50,329 bases of DNA from Devosia elaeis. Its GTDB lineage: Bacteria; Pseudomonadota; Alphaproteobacteria; Rhizobiales; Devosiaceae. Numbering within the stretch: the stretch's first letter is position 1; every line of letters begins with the position of its first letter. The notes beneath the pieces are model-generated. The model worked only from the letters and a program-made list of their open reading frames with translations, ran no database searches and was not told the DNA's origin. Positions 26,447 to 34,852 of this stretch are shown here, in pieces. Both the position numbers and the translations under genes were made by a program. The stretch lies in assembly GCF_001650025.1 (NCBI RefSeq), contig NZ_LVVY01000123.1, forward strand, positions 1-50,329, read 5' to 3'.

Positions 26447-26479
26447 ACCGCGAGCCGGCCAGGCTCGCGGTTCTGTTTT
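26447..26479 (+). terminator. Rho-independent terminator of the rpoD transcript
   Basis: Perfect 10-bp GC-rich stem (26447-26456 with 26462-26471), loop ggcca, followed by ttctgtttt. It lies 26 bases after the HlyU-like gene and closes the dnaG-rpoD-DUF2442-hlyU unit. Confidence 0.8.
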
Positions 26480-26495
26480 GAAAGGGACCAGTGAA

Positions 26496-26717
26496 ATGGC
26501 CAAGAAACCCACCGCCCGCACCGAATTCGTCATGTTCGACGTCGTCTACGAAGACGGCAGCCAGCGCTCCAACCGCAAGGTGGATGCCAGCCTGCTCGGC
26601 GGGCTGGACGGCGACGAGCCGGCAAAGACCGCCATCATGGAGCAGGATCGCGCCATCTCGGAAAAGTCCGGCATTCCGCCGCTGGCTATCAAGTCGATCA
26701 AGCGCAGCGGGAAGTGA
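26496..26717 (+). CDS. Small conserved-type hypothetical protein
   Basis: A 73-residue soluble protein, MAKKPTARTEFVMFDVVYEDGSQRSNRKV at its start and ending IKSIKRSGK. It reads like a small beta-strand-rich protein; family not recognised. An AAGGGA site lies upstream of ATG 26496. It is transcribed just beyond the rpoD terminator, so it may rely on readthrough or a promoter inside the terminator region. Its stop codon falls inside the first copy of a 19-bp tandem repeat shared with the convergent LLM gene. Confidence 0.65.
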   Translation: MAKKPTARTEFVMFDVVYEDGSQRSNRKVDASLLGGLDGDEPAKTAIMEQDRAISEKSGIPPLAIKSIKRSGK

Positions 26718-26743
26718 TCAGCCCAGCGGGAAGTGATCAGCCC
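26706..26743. repeat. 19-bp tandem duplication at convergent stop codons
   Basis: The unit agcgggaagtgatcagccc occurs twice in direct tandem (26706-26724, 26725-26743). The plus-strand gene stops at TGA in the first copy, and the minus-strand LLM gene stops at TCA (TGA) in the second. Within one unit the two stops overlap as tgatca, so an ancestral single copy would have had overlapping stop codons. Confidence 0.95.
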
Positions 26744-27774
26744 AGCGCCTTGTCGACAGCCGGCTTCACCACGGTGCCGTAAAGCTCGATCGCCTTCATG
26801 ACCTCGGCATGGGGCAGGGTGCCGACGCTCAATTGCAGGCCGAAGCGATCGTGGCCGAACCATTCGTGCTGCATCAGGATCTTGTCGATCACTTCCTGCG
26901 GCGAGCCGATGTAATAGGCGCCTTCCGGCGTCGTGCCGGCGTCGAACTGGGCGCGTGTGCCTGGCGGCCAGCCGCGTTCCGCCCCAATCTTGGTCATGAC
27001 GGCATTATGCGCGGGAAACGCCTTATCGCGGGCCGCCTGACTGTCTTCGGCGATGAAGCCGTGGCCGGATACGCCCAATTTTAACTTGCTGACATCGTGG
27101 CCGGCCTTGGCGCCGGTCTGGCGATAGAGCTCGGTCAACGGCTGGAACTGGCGGGGGCGGCCGCCGATAATGGCGATCATCAGCGGCAGGCCGTAATAGG
27201 CGGCGCGGGCCACCGAATTGGGCGTGCCGCCCACCGCGATCCAGAGCGGCAATGGGTCCTGGACGGGCTTGGGGAAGATTTCGAGACCGGAAATGGGGTT
27301 GGTATGCTTGCTGCCGGGCCAGGCGACCTTGCCGCCCTGGCGGATATTGAGCAGCATTTCCAGCTTTTCCTCGAACAGATCGTCGTAATCGTTGAGGTCG
27401 AGGCCGAAGAGGGGAAAACTCTCGATGAAGGAGCCGCGACCGGCCATGATCTCGGCTCGGCCATTGCTGAGCAGATCGAGCGTGGCGAATTGCTGCCAGA
27501 CGCGAACCGGATCGTCCGAGCTCAGCACCGTGACGGCCGTGGAGAGGCGGATGGATTTGGTGCGGGCCGCAGCGGCGGCAAGGATGGTCACCGGCGCAGA
27601 GGCGACATAGTCAGCGCGGTGATGTTCGCCGAGGCCGTAAAAGGCCAGTCCGAGCTGGTCGGCCAGCTCGATCTCCTCGATCAGGTCATGCAGGCGTTCG
27701 GCGGGCGACTGAAGGCCATTGCCGTTCAGCGGGTCGGGCGTGTTTTCGGCGAATGAATAAAGTCCGAGTTCCAT
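26737..27774 (-). CDS. LLM class flavin-dependent oxidoreductase
   Basis: A 345-residue bacterial luciferase-like monooxygenase using reduced flavin. The N-terminus [15 protein letters not shown], the [15 protein letters not shown] motif and the [41 protein letters not shown] block are classical for the LLM family. The ATG at 27774 has an AAGGAG site; the frame runs open to 27831. Substrate unknown. Confidence 0.9.
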   Translation of the reverse strand: MELGLYSFAENTPDPLNGNGLQSPAERLHDLIEEIELADQLGLAFYGLGEHHRADYVASAPVTILAAAAARTKSIRLSTAVTVLSSDDPVRVWQQFATLDLLSNGRAEIMAGRGSFIESFPLFGLDLNDYDDLFEEKLEMLLNIRQGGKVAWPGSKHTNPISGLEIFPKPVQDPLPLWIAVGGTPNSVARAAYYGLPLMIAIIGGRPRQFQPLTELYRQTGAKAGHDVSKLKLGVSGHGFIAEDSQAARDKAFPAHNAVMTKIGAERGWPPGTRAQFDAGTTPEGAYYIGSPQEVIDKILMQHEWFGHDRFGLQLSVGTLPHAEVMKAIELYGTVVKPAVDKALG

Positions 27775-27871
27775 GGCATGTCTCCTTGCGGGCAGATGTG
27801 GACGGGGCCGGTCCCGGCCGCAAGAACGCACATGGGTGATACCGCGCGGGGGCGCCGCGCGGTATGCGAGA

Positions 27872-28558
27872 TCAGACGTTGCTGCCGTTCGGCGTATAGG
27901 CGAAGGGCGAAGCTGGCGTCGGGGCGGGTTGGGGCGCCTTTTCGCCTGCGCTCTTGTGGATTTCGGCCACCAGGGCCGGGTCCAGTTTCAACTTGGCCGC
28001 CAGCGCTTCGAGATAGGCCTGTTCGGCCGCGGTATCGGCGCTGATGGCGACGAGCGAGGCAGCGTAAATCTCGGCGGCATGCTCGGGCGTATCGGCGCGG
28101 GCAACGACGGCGTTGATGTCGAGCGGAGTGGAGAGTTCGTCGAACACCCAGGCCTTTTCTTCGGCGGAGAGCGGCATGGTCTTGAGCCGTTCGAAAATGG
28201 CTTCCTTCTCGTCGGCGTCGATGCGGCCATCGGCCTTGGCGGCGGCGATCATGGCGCGCACCAGCGTCTTGCCGAGCTCTTCCTGCCCTGCATCGTCAGT
28301 GGGTGCCGGTATGAAAGCGTCTTCGGCGGGAGCAGGGCCGGCATTGGCCTGGTTCTGCTGGTAATTCTGCCAGGCCTTGTAGGCGAGGCCGCCGACGGCG
28401 GCCACGGCGCCGACCTTGACGGCATTGCCCAGCAGCTTGCCCGGCTTGCCGCCGGACAGCAGCATGCCGGCGGCGAGACCGGCGGCGCCGCTCAACGCGG
28501 TCCTCTGGGCGTTCTGGTCGGTCTGCAGGGTCTTGAGAATCTGGTCGATATTGAACAT
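27872..28558 (-). CDS. DUF533 / YebE-like protein with TerB-like domain
   Basis: A 228-residue protein: an N-terminal helix ([12 protein letters not shown]), a Gly/Ala-rich hydrophobic stretch (about 24-60) and a C-terminal all-helical TerB-like domain (about 95-205) with [27 protein letters not shown], an acidic metal-binding-like DGRID motif. It matches the DUF533/YebE inner-membrane family of unknown function, linked in enterobacteria to envelope stress. Ends with a Pro-rich tail. The ATG at 28558 is preceded by GGGAG. Confidence 0.85.
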   Translation of the reverse strand: MFNIDQILKTLQTDQNAQRTALSGAAGLAAGMLLSGGKPGKLLGNAVKVGAVAAVGGLAYKAWQNYQQNQANAGPAPAEDAFIPAPTDDAGQEELGKTLVRAMIAAAKADGRIDADEKEAIFERLKTMPLSAEEKAWVFDELSTPLDINAVVARADTPEHAAEIYAASLVAISADTAAEQAYLEALAAKLKLDPALVAEIHKSAGEKAPQPAPTPASPFAYTPNGSNV

Positions 28559-28670
28559 GGCGGCTCCCGTGGTTTGCCGGAAGATGGGTATGAACCGGCG
28601 GTTTGGCAACCTGCATGGCCGAGAAGTATGGCGGGCTGGAGGAAGCCGATGAAACCGTTGGCCAATAGGA

Positions 28671-28697
28671 AAGACCCCGGTGGGGCGCCGGGGTCTT
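28671..28697 (-). terminator. Terminator downstream of the Pro/Ala-rich protein gene
   Basis: Perfect 10-bp stem aagaccccgg (28671-28680) with ccggggtctt (28688-28697). On the minus strand it is followed by tttccta. It lies 47 bases past the stop of the gene at 28744-29121. Confidence 0.65.
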
Positions 28698-28743
28698 CTA
28701 AGGCCTTGGAGGGAGGAGCCAAGGCCGAGCTGATAAAAAGTGC

Positions 28744-29121
28744 TTAGTTGGCCGGGGCAGCCGGTTCAGCAGCCGGGGCAGCCTCGGTTTCCGTGCCGGC
28801 CGGGGTTTCAGCCGGAGCGGCCGGGGCCGGAGCGGCGTCAACGGCCGGAGCCTCGGTCATGGGAGCGGCGTCAGGAACCGTCGCCGGGGCCGGGGTTTCG
28901 GTCATGGGGGCCGGAGCGGCAGGATCGGTCACGGCAGGAGTGCCATTGACGTCAACGCTGGTCGAAGGGCCGGAATTGGCCGAGAAAACCAGATAGCCGA
29001 TTGCCAGCAGGGCCAGAGCAACGATGATCCCGACGAACCAGCCGGTACCATTGCTCTCACGGGTATAGACGGTACGGTCGCCGTCACGGGTGTAGACAGT
29101 ATCGCGTTCGGGGGTAGCCAT
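28744..29121 (-). CDS. Membrane-anchored Pro/Ala-rich protein
   Basis: A 125-residue protein with a polar cytoplasmic head containing two near repeats (RDTVYTRDGDRTVYTRE), one membrane helix (about 28-47, WFVGIIVALALLAIGYLVF), and a periplasmic low-complexity tail of Pro, Ala, Thr and Glu (about 60-125). The tail resembles a spacer reaching into the periplasm. Function not recognised. AAGGAG ribosome-binding site upstream of ATG 29121. Its neighbours (DUF533 protein, OmpA-family protein) are also envelope proteins, which may be coincidence. Confidence 0.75.
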   Translation of the reverse strand: MATPERDTVYTRDGDRTVYTRESNGTGWFVGIIVALALLAIGYLVFSANSGPSTSVDVNGTPAVTDPAAPAPMTETPAPATVPDAAPMTEAPAVDAAPAPAAPAETPAGTETEAAPAAEPAAPAN

Positions 29122-29204
29122 CGTTTGCTCCTTTGTTTCAACGCTGGCTAAGAAACGCCGCCCTCGCCGGAGAGTTCCCGGAAACGTGAAAAGGCATCAA
29201 AACT

Positions 29205-29300
29205 TCGACTTCAGAGATAATAATAAATAGGATTCAAAGTGTTGCGCGCATGACTGGCGCGGCGGCGCCTTTGTTTTTTGTGGCTTTTTTGAGATTTTAT
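29205..29300. promoter_or_regulatory. AT-rich promoter island upstream of the Pro/Ala-rich protein gene
   Basis: The 249-base gap between two minus-strand genes holds two AT-rich patches: agataataataaatagg around 29214-29231 and T-runs near 29272-29300. They stand out sharply from the GC-rich surroundings. The position fits the promoter of the 29121 gene. I cannot assign hexamers with confidence. Confidence 0.35.
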
Positions 29301-29324
29301 CGGCAATGGTAGCCGCAGAACGAA

Positions 29325-29352
29325 GAAAGGCCGGGCTGGAGCCCGGCCTTTC
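29325..29352 (-). terminator. Terminator of the OmpA-family gene
   Basis: Near-perfect 12- to 13-bp stem gaaaggccgggct / agcccggcctttc with a tiny loop, 18 bases beyond the stop at 29371. On the minus strand it is followed by ttcgttct. Confidence 0.7.
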
Positions 29353-29370
29353 GGTTCTATGCGCCGATGC

Positions 29371-31668
29371 CTAGCGGCTGGCGACTGTGATAAGCGGCGT
29401 GATGCGGCGGATGGTGACGCGACGGTTTTCGCGTTCGGCCGCCTCGGTGCGGATCTTGAGATAGCGCTCGCCATAGCCCTGGGTGGCCAGGTTTTCCGGC
29501 GGCACGCCGTAGAAGTCGGTCAGCACGCGGGCGACGGTGGCGGCCCGCAGGTCCGACAGGCGCAGGTTGGAAATATCCGAACCTATCGCGTCCGTATGGC
29601 CCTCGATCAGGAAGGTCTCGTTGGGATTGCGCTCCAAGAGAGCCAGCATGGCGTTGGCGACATGGGAGAGCGAGCGGACCTGGTCACGGCCGATCGTGGC
29701 GGCTCCGGTATCGAAGGTGAGATTGCCCACTTCGAGCTTGCGGACGCTGTCGCGGATACGAGCGGAGCGCTTGACCTCGTCGATGGAATAGATACGGGCG
29801 ACCTGTTCCACCGGCGGCTGGGCGAAGAAGCGTTCCAGCTCCTGCTCGTCCGCATAGCGGGCATCCAGCACGTAATCACGCACCGGAATGTTCAGCCGCA
29901 GCGGCGGCAGGTCGCGGCCCGGATCGTACCAGGTATCGAGCTGGTTGCCATAGCGGTCGTCGAAATAGGCCAGCACATATTCGCGGCCATCGGGATCGAT
30001 GCGCGAACGGCGCAGGATGTCGCCGTTGCGGTTGCGCACAGTGACGATCTGGGTGCCGTCGGGGCGGGTGATCACTTCACGCACGCGGCCATTGGCGAGA
30101 TTCTCGTAGTAAATCTCGTCCTGCTGCGGATCGTAGAAGCGGTCGGTATCCTGGCCGATCGAATTGACGATCAGCTGGGTGCCCACCTGCAGGATCACCT
30201 GGGCGATTGCGTCGCCGGTGCTGGTCTGCACCACGGGCGCCTCGACTACGGTGACATTGTTCTGCTGGCCGATATTGGTCTGCGTCACATTGGTCGAATT
30301 GTCGATATTGGTGACGTTGTTGGTGATGTTGGTGATGTTGGTGATGTAATTGTTGACCACGGTCTGGTTGACCGTCGTGTTTTGCGTCGCCTCGATCACC
30401 GTGCCTTCCTCGGCGGTCACCGCGGCGATGGGCTCGGCAGCCAGGGCGCGGACCTCCTCGGACTGCGCTTCCTCGTCGCTGGCAGGCGGCGGGGCGACCG
30501 GTTCGGTTTCCATTTCCTCGACGGTAACTTCCGCTTCGGCCGGGGTTTCGGCGCCGGTTTCCACGGCGGAGTCCAGGTCCTTGGCGCTGTCAAGCACCGG
30601 CGCGATCTGCTCGGGCGTCACGCCTTCGGGCAGGGTCTCGACGGGTTCGGCAACTTCGCCATCGGGCGTCACCTCTTCCACCGGCTCGGGCTGTTCGGCC
30701 ACGGGTTGCTCGTCTGCTGGTTCCTCGACAGGGGCGGCAGGCTGTTCGAGCGCCGGAACGACCGGGAGTTCGAGGCCATACTGGGCCAGGCAGGCGGTGA
30801 CGTCCGGCTGGCCGGCTTCGGCGCAGATGGCGGCGATTTCGGCACGGGCGCCGTCAATGCTGGCCTGGGCCGCCGCGGCGTCGCCGCCGGAGAGCAGGTC
30901 GGCAACCGCTTCTTCATAGATGGCGACCTGCTCGGCCAGGAGGCCGGCATAGTCGATGCCGGATTCGGCGGGCTGTTCGGCCACCGGTTCCTCGGCGACC
31001 GGTTCTTCGGCTGCGGGTTGTTCAGCGGGCGCTTCCTCGGCGACAGGCTCCGGGGCGGCGGGCTGCTCGACCGCGGGTTCGACCGCCGGCTGTTCAGCGG
31101 CGGGCTCTTCGGCTACCGGTTCCTGGGGCGCCGGAGCGGGCTGTTCGACGACAGGCTCGGGGGCCGGTTCCTCAACCTGGGGCGCGGGTTCGGGCGCCGG
31201 GGCAGGCTCCTCGACCGGGGGAGCCGGTTCTTCGGCGACCGGTTCGGGCGCAGGCTCTGGCGCGGGCTGTTCCACGACTGGGGCGGGTTGAGGTTCAGGC
31301 TCCGGCTCGGGCTGCGGCGCCGGTTCGGGCACTGGTTCGGGCTGCGGGGCGGGTTCCTCCACAGCCGGGGCCGGTTCGGGCTCTGGCGCGGGTTCAGGCT
31401 CGACCTGCGGCTCGGGGGCCGGGGCCGGCGTCGTCGCCGCGGTCATCGCGGCGATACATTCATCGAGGCTGGAAAAGCCGCCGACGATGCAGAGCTCGGT
31501 CAATTCGGCCCGCGCCGCGTCCAGAGCGGCGGCGTCGCCGGACGCCTGGGCATTGAGATAGGCGCTGTAGGCAGAACGCAGTTCGGCGTCCTGGGCCAGG
31601 GCCGAGAGCGGCGCAAGGGCCATGAAACCGATGCTGGTTCCGGTAAGCAGCCAGGTCTTGAGGCGCAT
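29371..31668 (-). CDS. OmpA-family protein with Pro/Glu linker, duplicated Cys module and Asn-rich stalk
   Basis: A 765-residue exported protein. Signal peptide 1-26. First Cys module at 27-75 with C60-x10-C71. Then a Pro/Glu/Ala/Val/Gln linker (81-236) without any Lys or Arg. A second related module at 244-297 has C282-x10-C293. An acidic stretch follows, then an Asn/Thr-rich segment (429-472), a strand-rich region with repeating YDP/RPDG motifs (505-600), and a C-terminal OmpA peptidoglycan-binding domain (648-755) with [12 protein letters not shown] and LSDLRAATV. The start at 31668 has AGGA eight bases away. The frame is open to 32325, but that part is antisense to the YjbQ gene. Likely an envelope-tethering protein; specific role unknown. 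Confidence 0.88.
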   Translation of the reverse strand: MRLKTWLLTGTSIGFMALAPLSALAQDAELRSAYSAYLNAQASGDAAALDAARAELTELCIVGGFSSLDECIAAMTAATTPAPAPEPQVEPEPAPEPEPAPAVEEPAPQPEPVPEPAPQPEPEPEPQPAPVVEQPAPEPAPEPVAEEPAPPVEEPAPAPEPAPQVEEPAPEPVVEQPAPAPQEPVAEEPAAEQPAVEPAVEQPAAPEPVAEEAPAEQPAAEEPVAEEPVAEQPAESGIDYAGLLAEQVAIYEEAVADLLSGGDAAAAQASIDGARAEIAAICAEAGQPDVTACLAQYGLELPVVPALEQPAAPVEEPADEQPVAEQPEPVEEVTPDGEVAEPVETLPEGVTPEQIAPVLDSAKDLDSAVETGAETPAEAEVTVEEMETEPVAPPPASDEEAQSEEVRALAAEPIAAVTAEEGTVIEATQNTTVNQTVVNNYITNITNITNNVTNIDNSTNVTQTNIGQQNNVTVVEAPVVQTSTGDAIAQVILQVGTQLIVNSIGQDTDRFYDPQQDEIYYENLANGRVREVITRPDGTQIVTVRNRNGDILRRSRIDPDGREYVLAYFDDRYGNQLDTWYDPGRDLPPLRLNIPVRDYVLDARYADEQELERFFAQPPVEQVARIYSIDEVKRSARIRDSVRKLEVGNLTFDTGAATIGRDQVRSLSHVANAMLALLERNPNETFLIEGHTDAIGSDISNLRLSDLRAATVARVLTDFYGVPPENLATQGYGERYLKIRTEAAERENRRVTIRRITPLITVASR
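30320..30346 (-). repeat. Nine-base tandem repeat inside the Asn-rich segment
   Basis: Three copies of ttggtgatg in tandem, encoding Ile-Thr-Asn repeats on the minus strand. Such an in-frame microsatellite could expand or contract by three residues without frameshift. Confidence 0.85.
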
Positions 31669-31920
31669 GTTCTTATTCCTTTGTGTTTGGCACACGTCTG
31701 CCGAGCATCTTAGGTGTTTCCTGAACCCATCCTGAATGAATGAAGCCCTCTGATACAACAGCCCGGCAACCCCGCAGGGCGGGAACGCGGGGCTTTGCGC
31801 ATGGTTCCCGATGCGGCCCGGCGCGAGATTGGCCGCCGCATTTGGGCGGCAATGGGGCAATGGACGGATTGGCTGGGGATGGCCTCGCGCCCGCGGGCTC
31901 AAACGTGCTAGGCCGTTCGC

Positions 31921-32340
31921 ATGCGACAGGCTATCGAGACGATCGCGGTACAGACCAGGGGGCAGGGGCTCTATGAGGTGAGCCGGGCCCTGCGCGCTTT
32001 CGTGGCGCAATCGGGAATCGCGACGGGCCTCGCCACCGCCTATGTCCGGCACACTTCCTGCTCGCTGCTCATCCAGGAAAATGCCGATCCGGACGTTCAG
32101 ACGGACCTTGCCGGCTTTTTCCACCGCCTGGTGCCGGAGGGTATGGACTGGCTGGTGCATACGACGGAAGGGCCGGACGACATGCCGGCCCATATCAAGG
32201 CGGCGCTGACCCAGACCTCGATCGGTATTCCGGTGAGCGATGGCCGGCCGGTGCTGGGCACCTGGCAGGGATTGTATCTGTTCGAGCATCGCCGCCAGCC
32301 GCATCGGCGGGATCTGGTGCTGCATATCATCGGAGAATGA
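31921..32340 (+). CDS. YjbQ family protein (UPF0047)
   Basis: A 139-residue cytoplasmic protein of the YjbQ family, some members of which can complement thiamine-phosphate synthase. Motifs: [20 protein letters not shown] near the middle, [17 protein letters not shown], and the C-terminal [21 protein letters not shown]. The stop overlaps the ribosome-binding region of the TauE-like gene, implying coupling. No AGGAG is evident ahead of ATG 31921. The 252-base gap upstream is without genes and includes a cccgc/gcggg hairpin near 31773-31793. Confidence 0.92.
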   Translation: MRQAIETIAVQTRGQGLYEVSRALRAFVAQSGIATGLATAYVRHTSCSLLIQENADPDVQTDLAGFFHRLVPEGMDWLVHTTEGPDDMPAHIKAALTQTSIGIPVSDGRPVLGTWQGLYLFEHRRQPHRRDLVLHIIGE

Positions 32341-32342
32341 AC

Positions 32343-33173
32343 ATGGATTGGGGATTGCTCGCCAGCTATTGGCCCTTCGCGCTGGCCATGGGGGTGACCG
32401 GCATGGTGTCCGGCGTGGCCGCGGGCCTGCTGGGTATCGGCGGCGGCGCGGTCATCGTGCCGGCCCTGGCCAATAGCCTGCTGCTCATGGGCTATGATCC
32501 CGATATCGTGCAGCATGTGGCGGTCGGCACCTCGCTCGCCATCATCATCCCCACCGGCATCATGAGCGCGCGCGCCCATTACAAGCGCGGGGCGCTGGAT
32601 GTGGCCGTGCTCCGGCTCTGGGTGCCGTTCGTGGTTGCGGGCACCTTTGTCGGCGGCCTCATGGCGGGGCTCTATTCGGGCAATGTGTTGCGCATCATCT
32701 TCGCGCTGCTTTCCTTCTTCATCGCCGCCAATATCGTGTTCTCGTTCCAGACCAGGCTGATGGGGCATCTCAAGGACGCGGCCTGGGCGCATCGGCTTTC
32801 GGCGTTCATCGTGGGCTATATTTCGGCGCTGATCGGCACGGGCGGCGGATCGCTGACCGTGCCCACGCTGGTGGCCTTCGGGCGGACCATGCACAATGCG
32901 GTGGGCACTTCCGCCGCCATCGGCGTGGCCATCGCCCTGTCGGGCACGGCCGGCTTCCTCATCGCGGGCTGGGGCGTGGCCGACCTGCCCCCGGCCAGCC
33001 TGGGCTTCGTCAACCTGCCGGCCTTTGCACTCGTGGGCGGGCTGGCGGCCATATTTGCGCCCTTCGGCGCCGCATTGGCCCACAGACTGGATCAGAAGAC
33101 GCTGAAATACGTCTTCGCGGCCTTCCTGGTCGCGGTGGGCCTCAACATGCTCTGGAAGGTGGTTCTGGGGTAG
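32343..33173 (+). CDS. TauE/SafE family sulfite exporter-like permease
   Basis: A 276-residue membrane protein with about eight helices. The two half-repeats show the family glycine motifs: [17 protein letters not shown] and [20 protein letters not shown]. The family exports or imports sulfur oxyanions and organosulfonates; substrate not known here. Two in-frame ATGs at 32337 and 32343; the GGAG at 32332-32335 favours the second. Coupled to the YjbQ gene. Confidence 0.93.
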   Translation: MDWGLLASYWPFALAMGVTGMVSGVAAGLLGIGGGAVIVPALANSLLLMGYDPDIVQHVAVGTSLAIIIPTGIMSARAHYKRGALDVAVLRLWVPFVVAGTFVGGLMAGLYSGNVLRIIFALLSFFIAANIVFSFQTRLMGHLKDAAWAHRLSAFIVGYISALIGTGGGSLTVPTLVAFGRTMHNAVGTSAAIGVAIALSGTAGFLIAGWGVADLPPASLGFVNLPAFALVGGLAAIFAPFGAALAHRLDQKTLKYVFAAFLVAVGLNMLWKVVLG

Positions 33174-33244
33174 GCTATCCGGCCGCCCGCACGTGCCATT
33201 CGAGCATGGCTCTCATGGCCTTCTCGCCTAGAATTCCTCTACCG

Positions 33245-33430
33245 GAGGAGTTTTCCGCTGCGCGGATGGATTGAAGGGGTTGGTGGGGACGGAGTGACTA
33301 CGGTGGAACCGCCCCCACCGCCCAAGCCCCCTCGATGAGGGGATCCGGGGACATGATGGCGGAAGGAGGACTCGTTCCGCCACCGATGTAACAACGAGGG
33401 TTTGGCCCTTCGGGTTTGGCCAAAACATGG
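33245..33430. repeat. Cluster of degenerate hairpins, intergenic
   Basis: The 280-base gap holds no gene. It contains several inverted repeats: ggtgggg (about 33280) with ccccacc (about 33312), cccctc-gat-gagggg (33328-33342), and ggcggaa/ttccgcc (about 33358-33384). The composition resembles the CTCC/GGAG repeat family elsewhere in the window. It looks like a decayed or composite dispersed repeat. Confidence 0.5.
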
Positions 33431-33453
33431 CAGGTCAGCGGCCCGCCTGTGGA

Positions 33454-34170
33454 TTAGTCGGCACTGTTGTCCAAATCCCACGCCACGTTGACGGTGATGG
33501 CAAAGGTCAGTTCGCCTGCTTCCACCGGCACGTCGGCCGATTGGGCCACTTCGGCGCGGGCATACATGGCATAGGGCTGCGGGCTGCCGTAATTCTGGCT
33601 TTCGCTGATCGATTCCAGATCGCCCAGGCCGGCGCCGGCCACTTCGGCATAGAGCTCGGCCTTGGCGCGGGCATCGGCAAAAGCGGCCTTGCGGGCTTCG
33701 TTCAGCAGTTCGGCCGGATCGGCGACCGAGAAGGACACGCCGTTGACGGTATTGGCGCCTACGGTCACCGACTTGTCGAGAATGGCGCCCAGTTCTTCCA
33801 GGTCGCGCACCACGACGGTCACCGAATTGGCCACCTGGTAGCCGTTGATGCGCGGGGGCAGGGTATAGCCCAGCTCGTCGCGGGCGTCGGAATAGACATA
33901 ATTCGGATTGACCGAGAAGCCGGAGGTCTGGATGTCGCGGGCCTCGATGCCGGCTTCCTTGAGCGAGGCGATGAGTTCGGTCATGGCGGCGGTATTGGCG
34001 TCGAGCGCTTCGCGGGCGGTGGCGCCCTGGGTGGTCACGCCGGACATGATGGTGGCCATGTCGGGGGCGGCGCGCACTTCGCCGCGGCCTTCGATGGTGA
34101 TGGAGCCGGCATAGGCGGGCAGGGCGGTGGCGAGAAGCGCGAAGGGAACGAGGACGCTGAGGGCACGCAT
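33454..34170 (-). CDS. SIMPL domain-containing periplasmic protein (DUF541)
   Basis: A 238-residue protein with a signal peptide (1-21, AYAG cleavage). The SIMPL domain starts SITIEGRGEVRAAPDMATIMSGVTTQG and continues with NGYQVANSVTVVVRDLEELGAILDKSVTVGANTVNGVSFSV and a terminal AITVNVAWDL strand. The family includes the E. coli YggE oxidative-stress protein; its biochemical role is not settled. It is on the opposite strand to both neighbours. Confidence 0.93.
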   Translation of the reverse strand: MRALSVLVPFALLATALPAYAGSITIEGRGEVRAAPDMATIMSGVTTQGATAREALDANTAAMTELIASLKEAGIEARDIQTSGFSVNPNYVYSDARDELGYTLPPRINGYQVANSVTVVVRDLEELGAILDKSVTVGANTVNGVSFSVADPAELLNEARKAAFADARAKAELYAEVAGAGLGDLESISESQNYGSPQPYAMYARAEVAQSADVPVEAGELTFAITVNVAWDLDNSAD

Positions 34171-34293
34171 GGCAAACTCCTTGGGATGCGATTGCCCGGG
34201 AAGATTTCCCGGGGCAATGCGTTCTTATTGCGGCACAGATGAACCGGACTTGAACAAGTATTATCGTGGTATCCGAAAAGGATGGGGACGCCG

Positions 34294-34770
34294 ATGTGGG
34301 AAACTGCCAGCTATGTGGTCACGGTTATCGGCCTGCCGATGGCGATCGCCTTCTATGCGCTGGACAGGCTGAAGCAGCGCTCGCAGGAAGAGGAGGAGAC
34401 CTACCTGCATCTGTCCGATGAATATGTCTCCTTCCTCCGGCTGGCCCTGGACAATGCCGATCTGCGCCTGCTCGATCCCGCCGCGACGCCCGGGCTGGAC
34501 GAGGAGCAGAGAATGCGCAAGTCCGCGCTGATGGGCGTTCTCATTTCCTTGTTCGAGCGGGCCTATATCCTCACCTATCGCGACGATATGCGCGGCTCCG
34601 AACTGCGCCGCTGGCGTTCCTGGGAGGACTGGATGCGCGAATGGTGCCGGCGGGAGGATTTTCGTTCGGCCATGAAAATGCATCTGCCCGGCGAAGACCC
34701 CGAATTCGTCGCCTATTTGGAGGCCCTGGCCGAACAGGAACGAGGCGATCGGTCCCGCGCGTCGTCATAA
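34294..34770 (+). CDS. Hypothetical protein with N-terminal membrane helix
   Basis: A 158-residue protein with one N-terminal membrane helix (about 4-22) and a helical cytoplasmic domain (EEEETYLHLSDEYVSFLRLALDNADLRLLD). Its C-terminal part is rich in Trp and Arg (RRWRSWEDWMREWCRREDF). I do not recognise a family with certainty. ATG at 34294 is favoured over 34282 because GGGGA lies five bases before it. Confidence 0.65.
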   Translation: MWETASYVVTVIGLPMAIAFYALDRLKQRSQEEEETYLHLSDEYVSFLRLALDNADLRLLDPAATPGLDEEQRMRKSALMGVLISLFERAYILTYRDDMRGSELRRWRSWEDWMREWCRREDFRSAMKMHLPGEDPEFVAYLEALAEQERGDRSRASS

Positions 34771-34828
34771 AGTATGATTTAAGCGCTTGGCGGCTTGCGC
34801 TGCCCGTGCCCGCTGGGCTAGTCACAGG

Positions 34829-34844
34829 CCCTGACATGTCAGGG
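34829..34844. promoter_or_regulatory. Perfect 16-bp palindrome overlapping the ribosome-binding site
   Basis: ccctgacatgtcaggg is a perfect palindrome. Its right end shares bases with the AGGGGG ribosome-binding site (34841-34846) of the FAH-family gene. It could be an operator for a dimeric regulator or, in RNA, a small hairpin occluding the start of translation. Confidence 0.55.
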
Positions 34845-34852
34845 GGTAGTTG

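Noticed and set aside
29359..31713. 784-codon Gly/Arg/Phe-rich frame antisense to the OmpA-family gene
   Set aside because: It is the shadow of the Pro/Glu-rich coding sequence (CCG/GAG read in reverse). The signal peptide and OmpA domain on the minus strand decide the real frame.
31669..32325. N-terminal extension of the OmpA-family frame to 984 residues
   Set aside because: The extension is antisense to the YjbQ gene and upstream of a clear ribosome-binding site and signal peptide at 31668.
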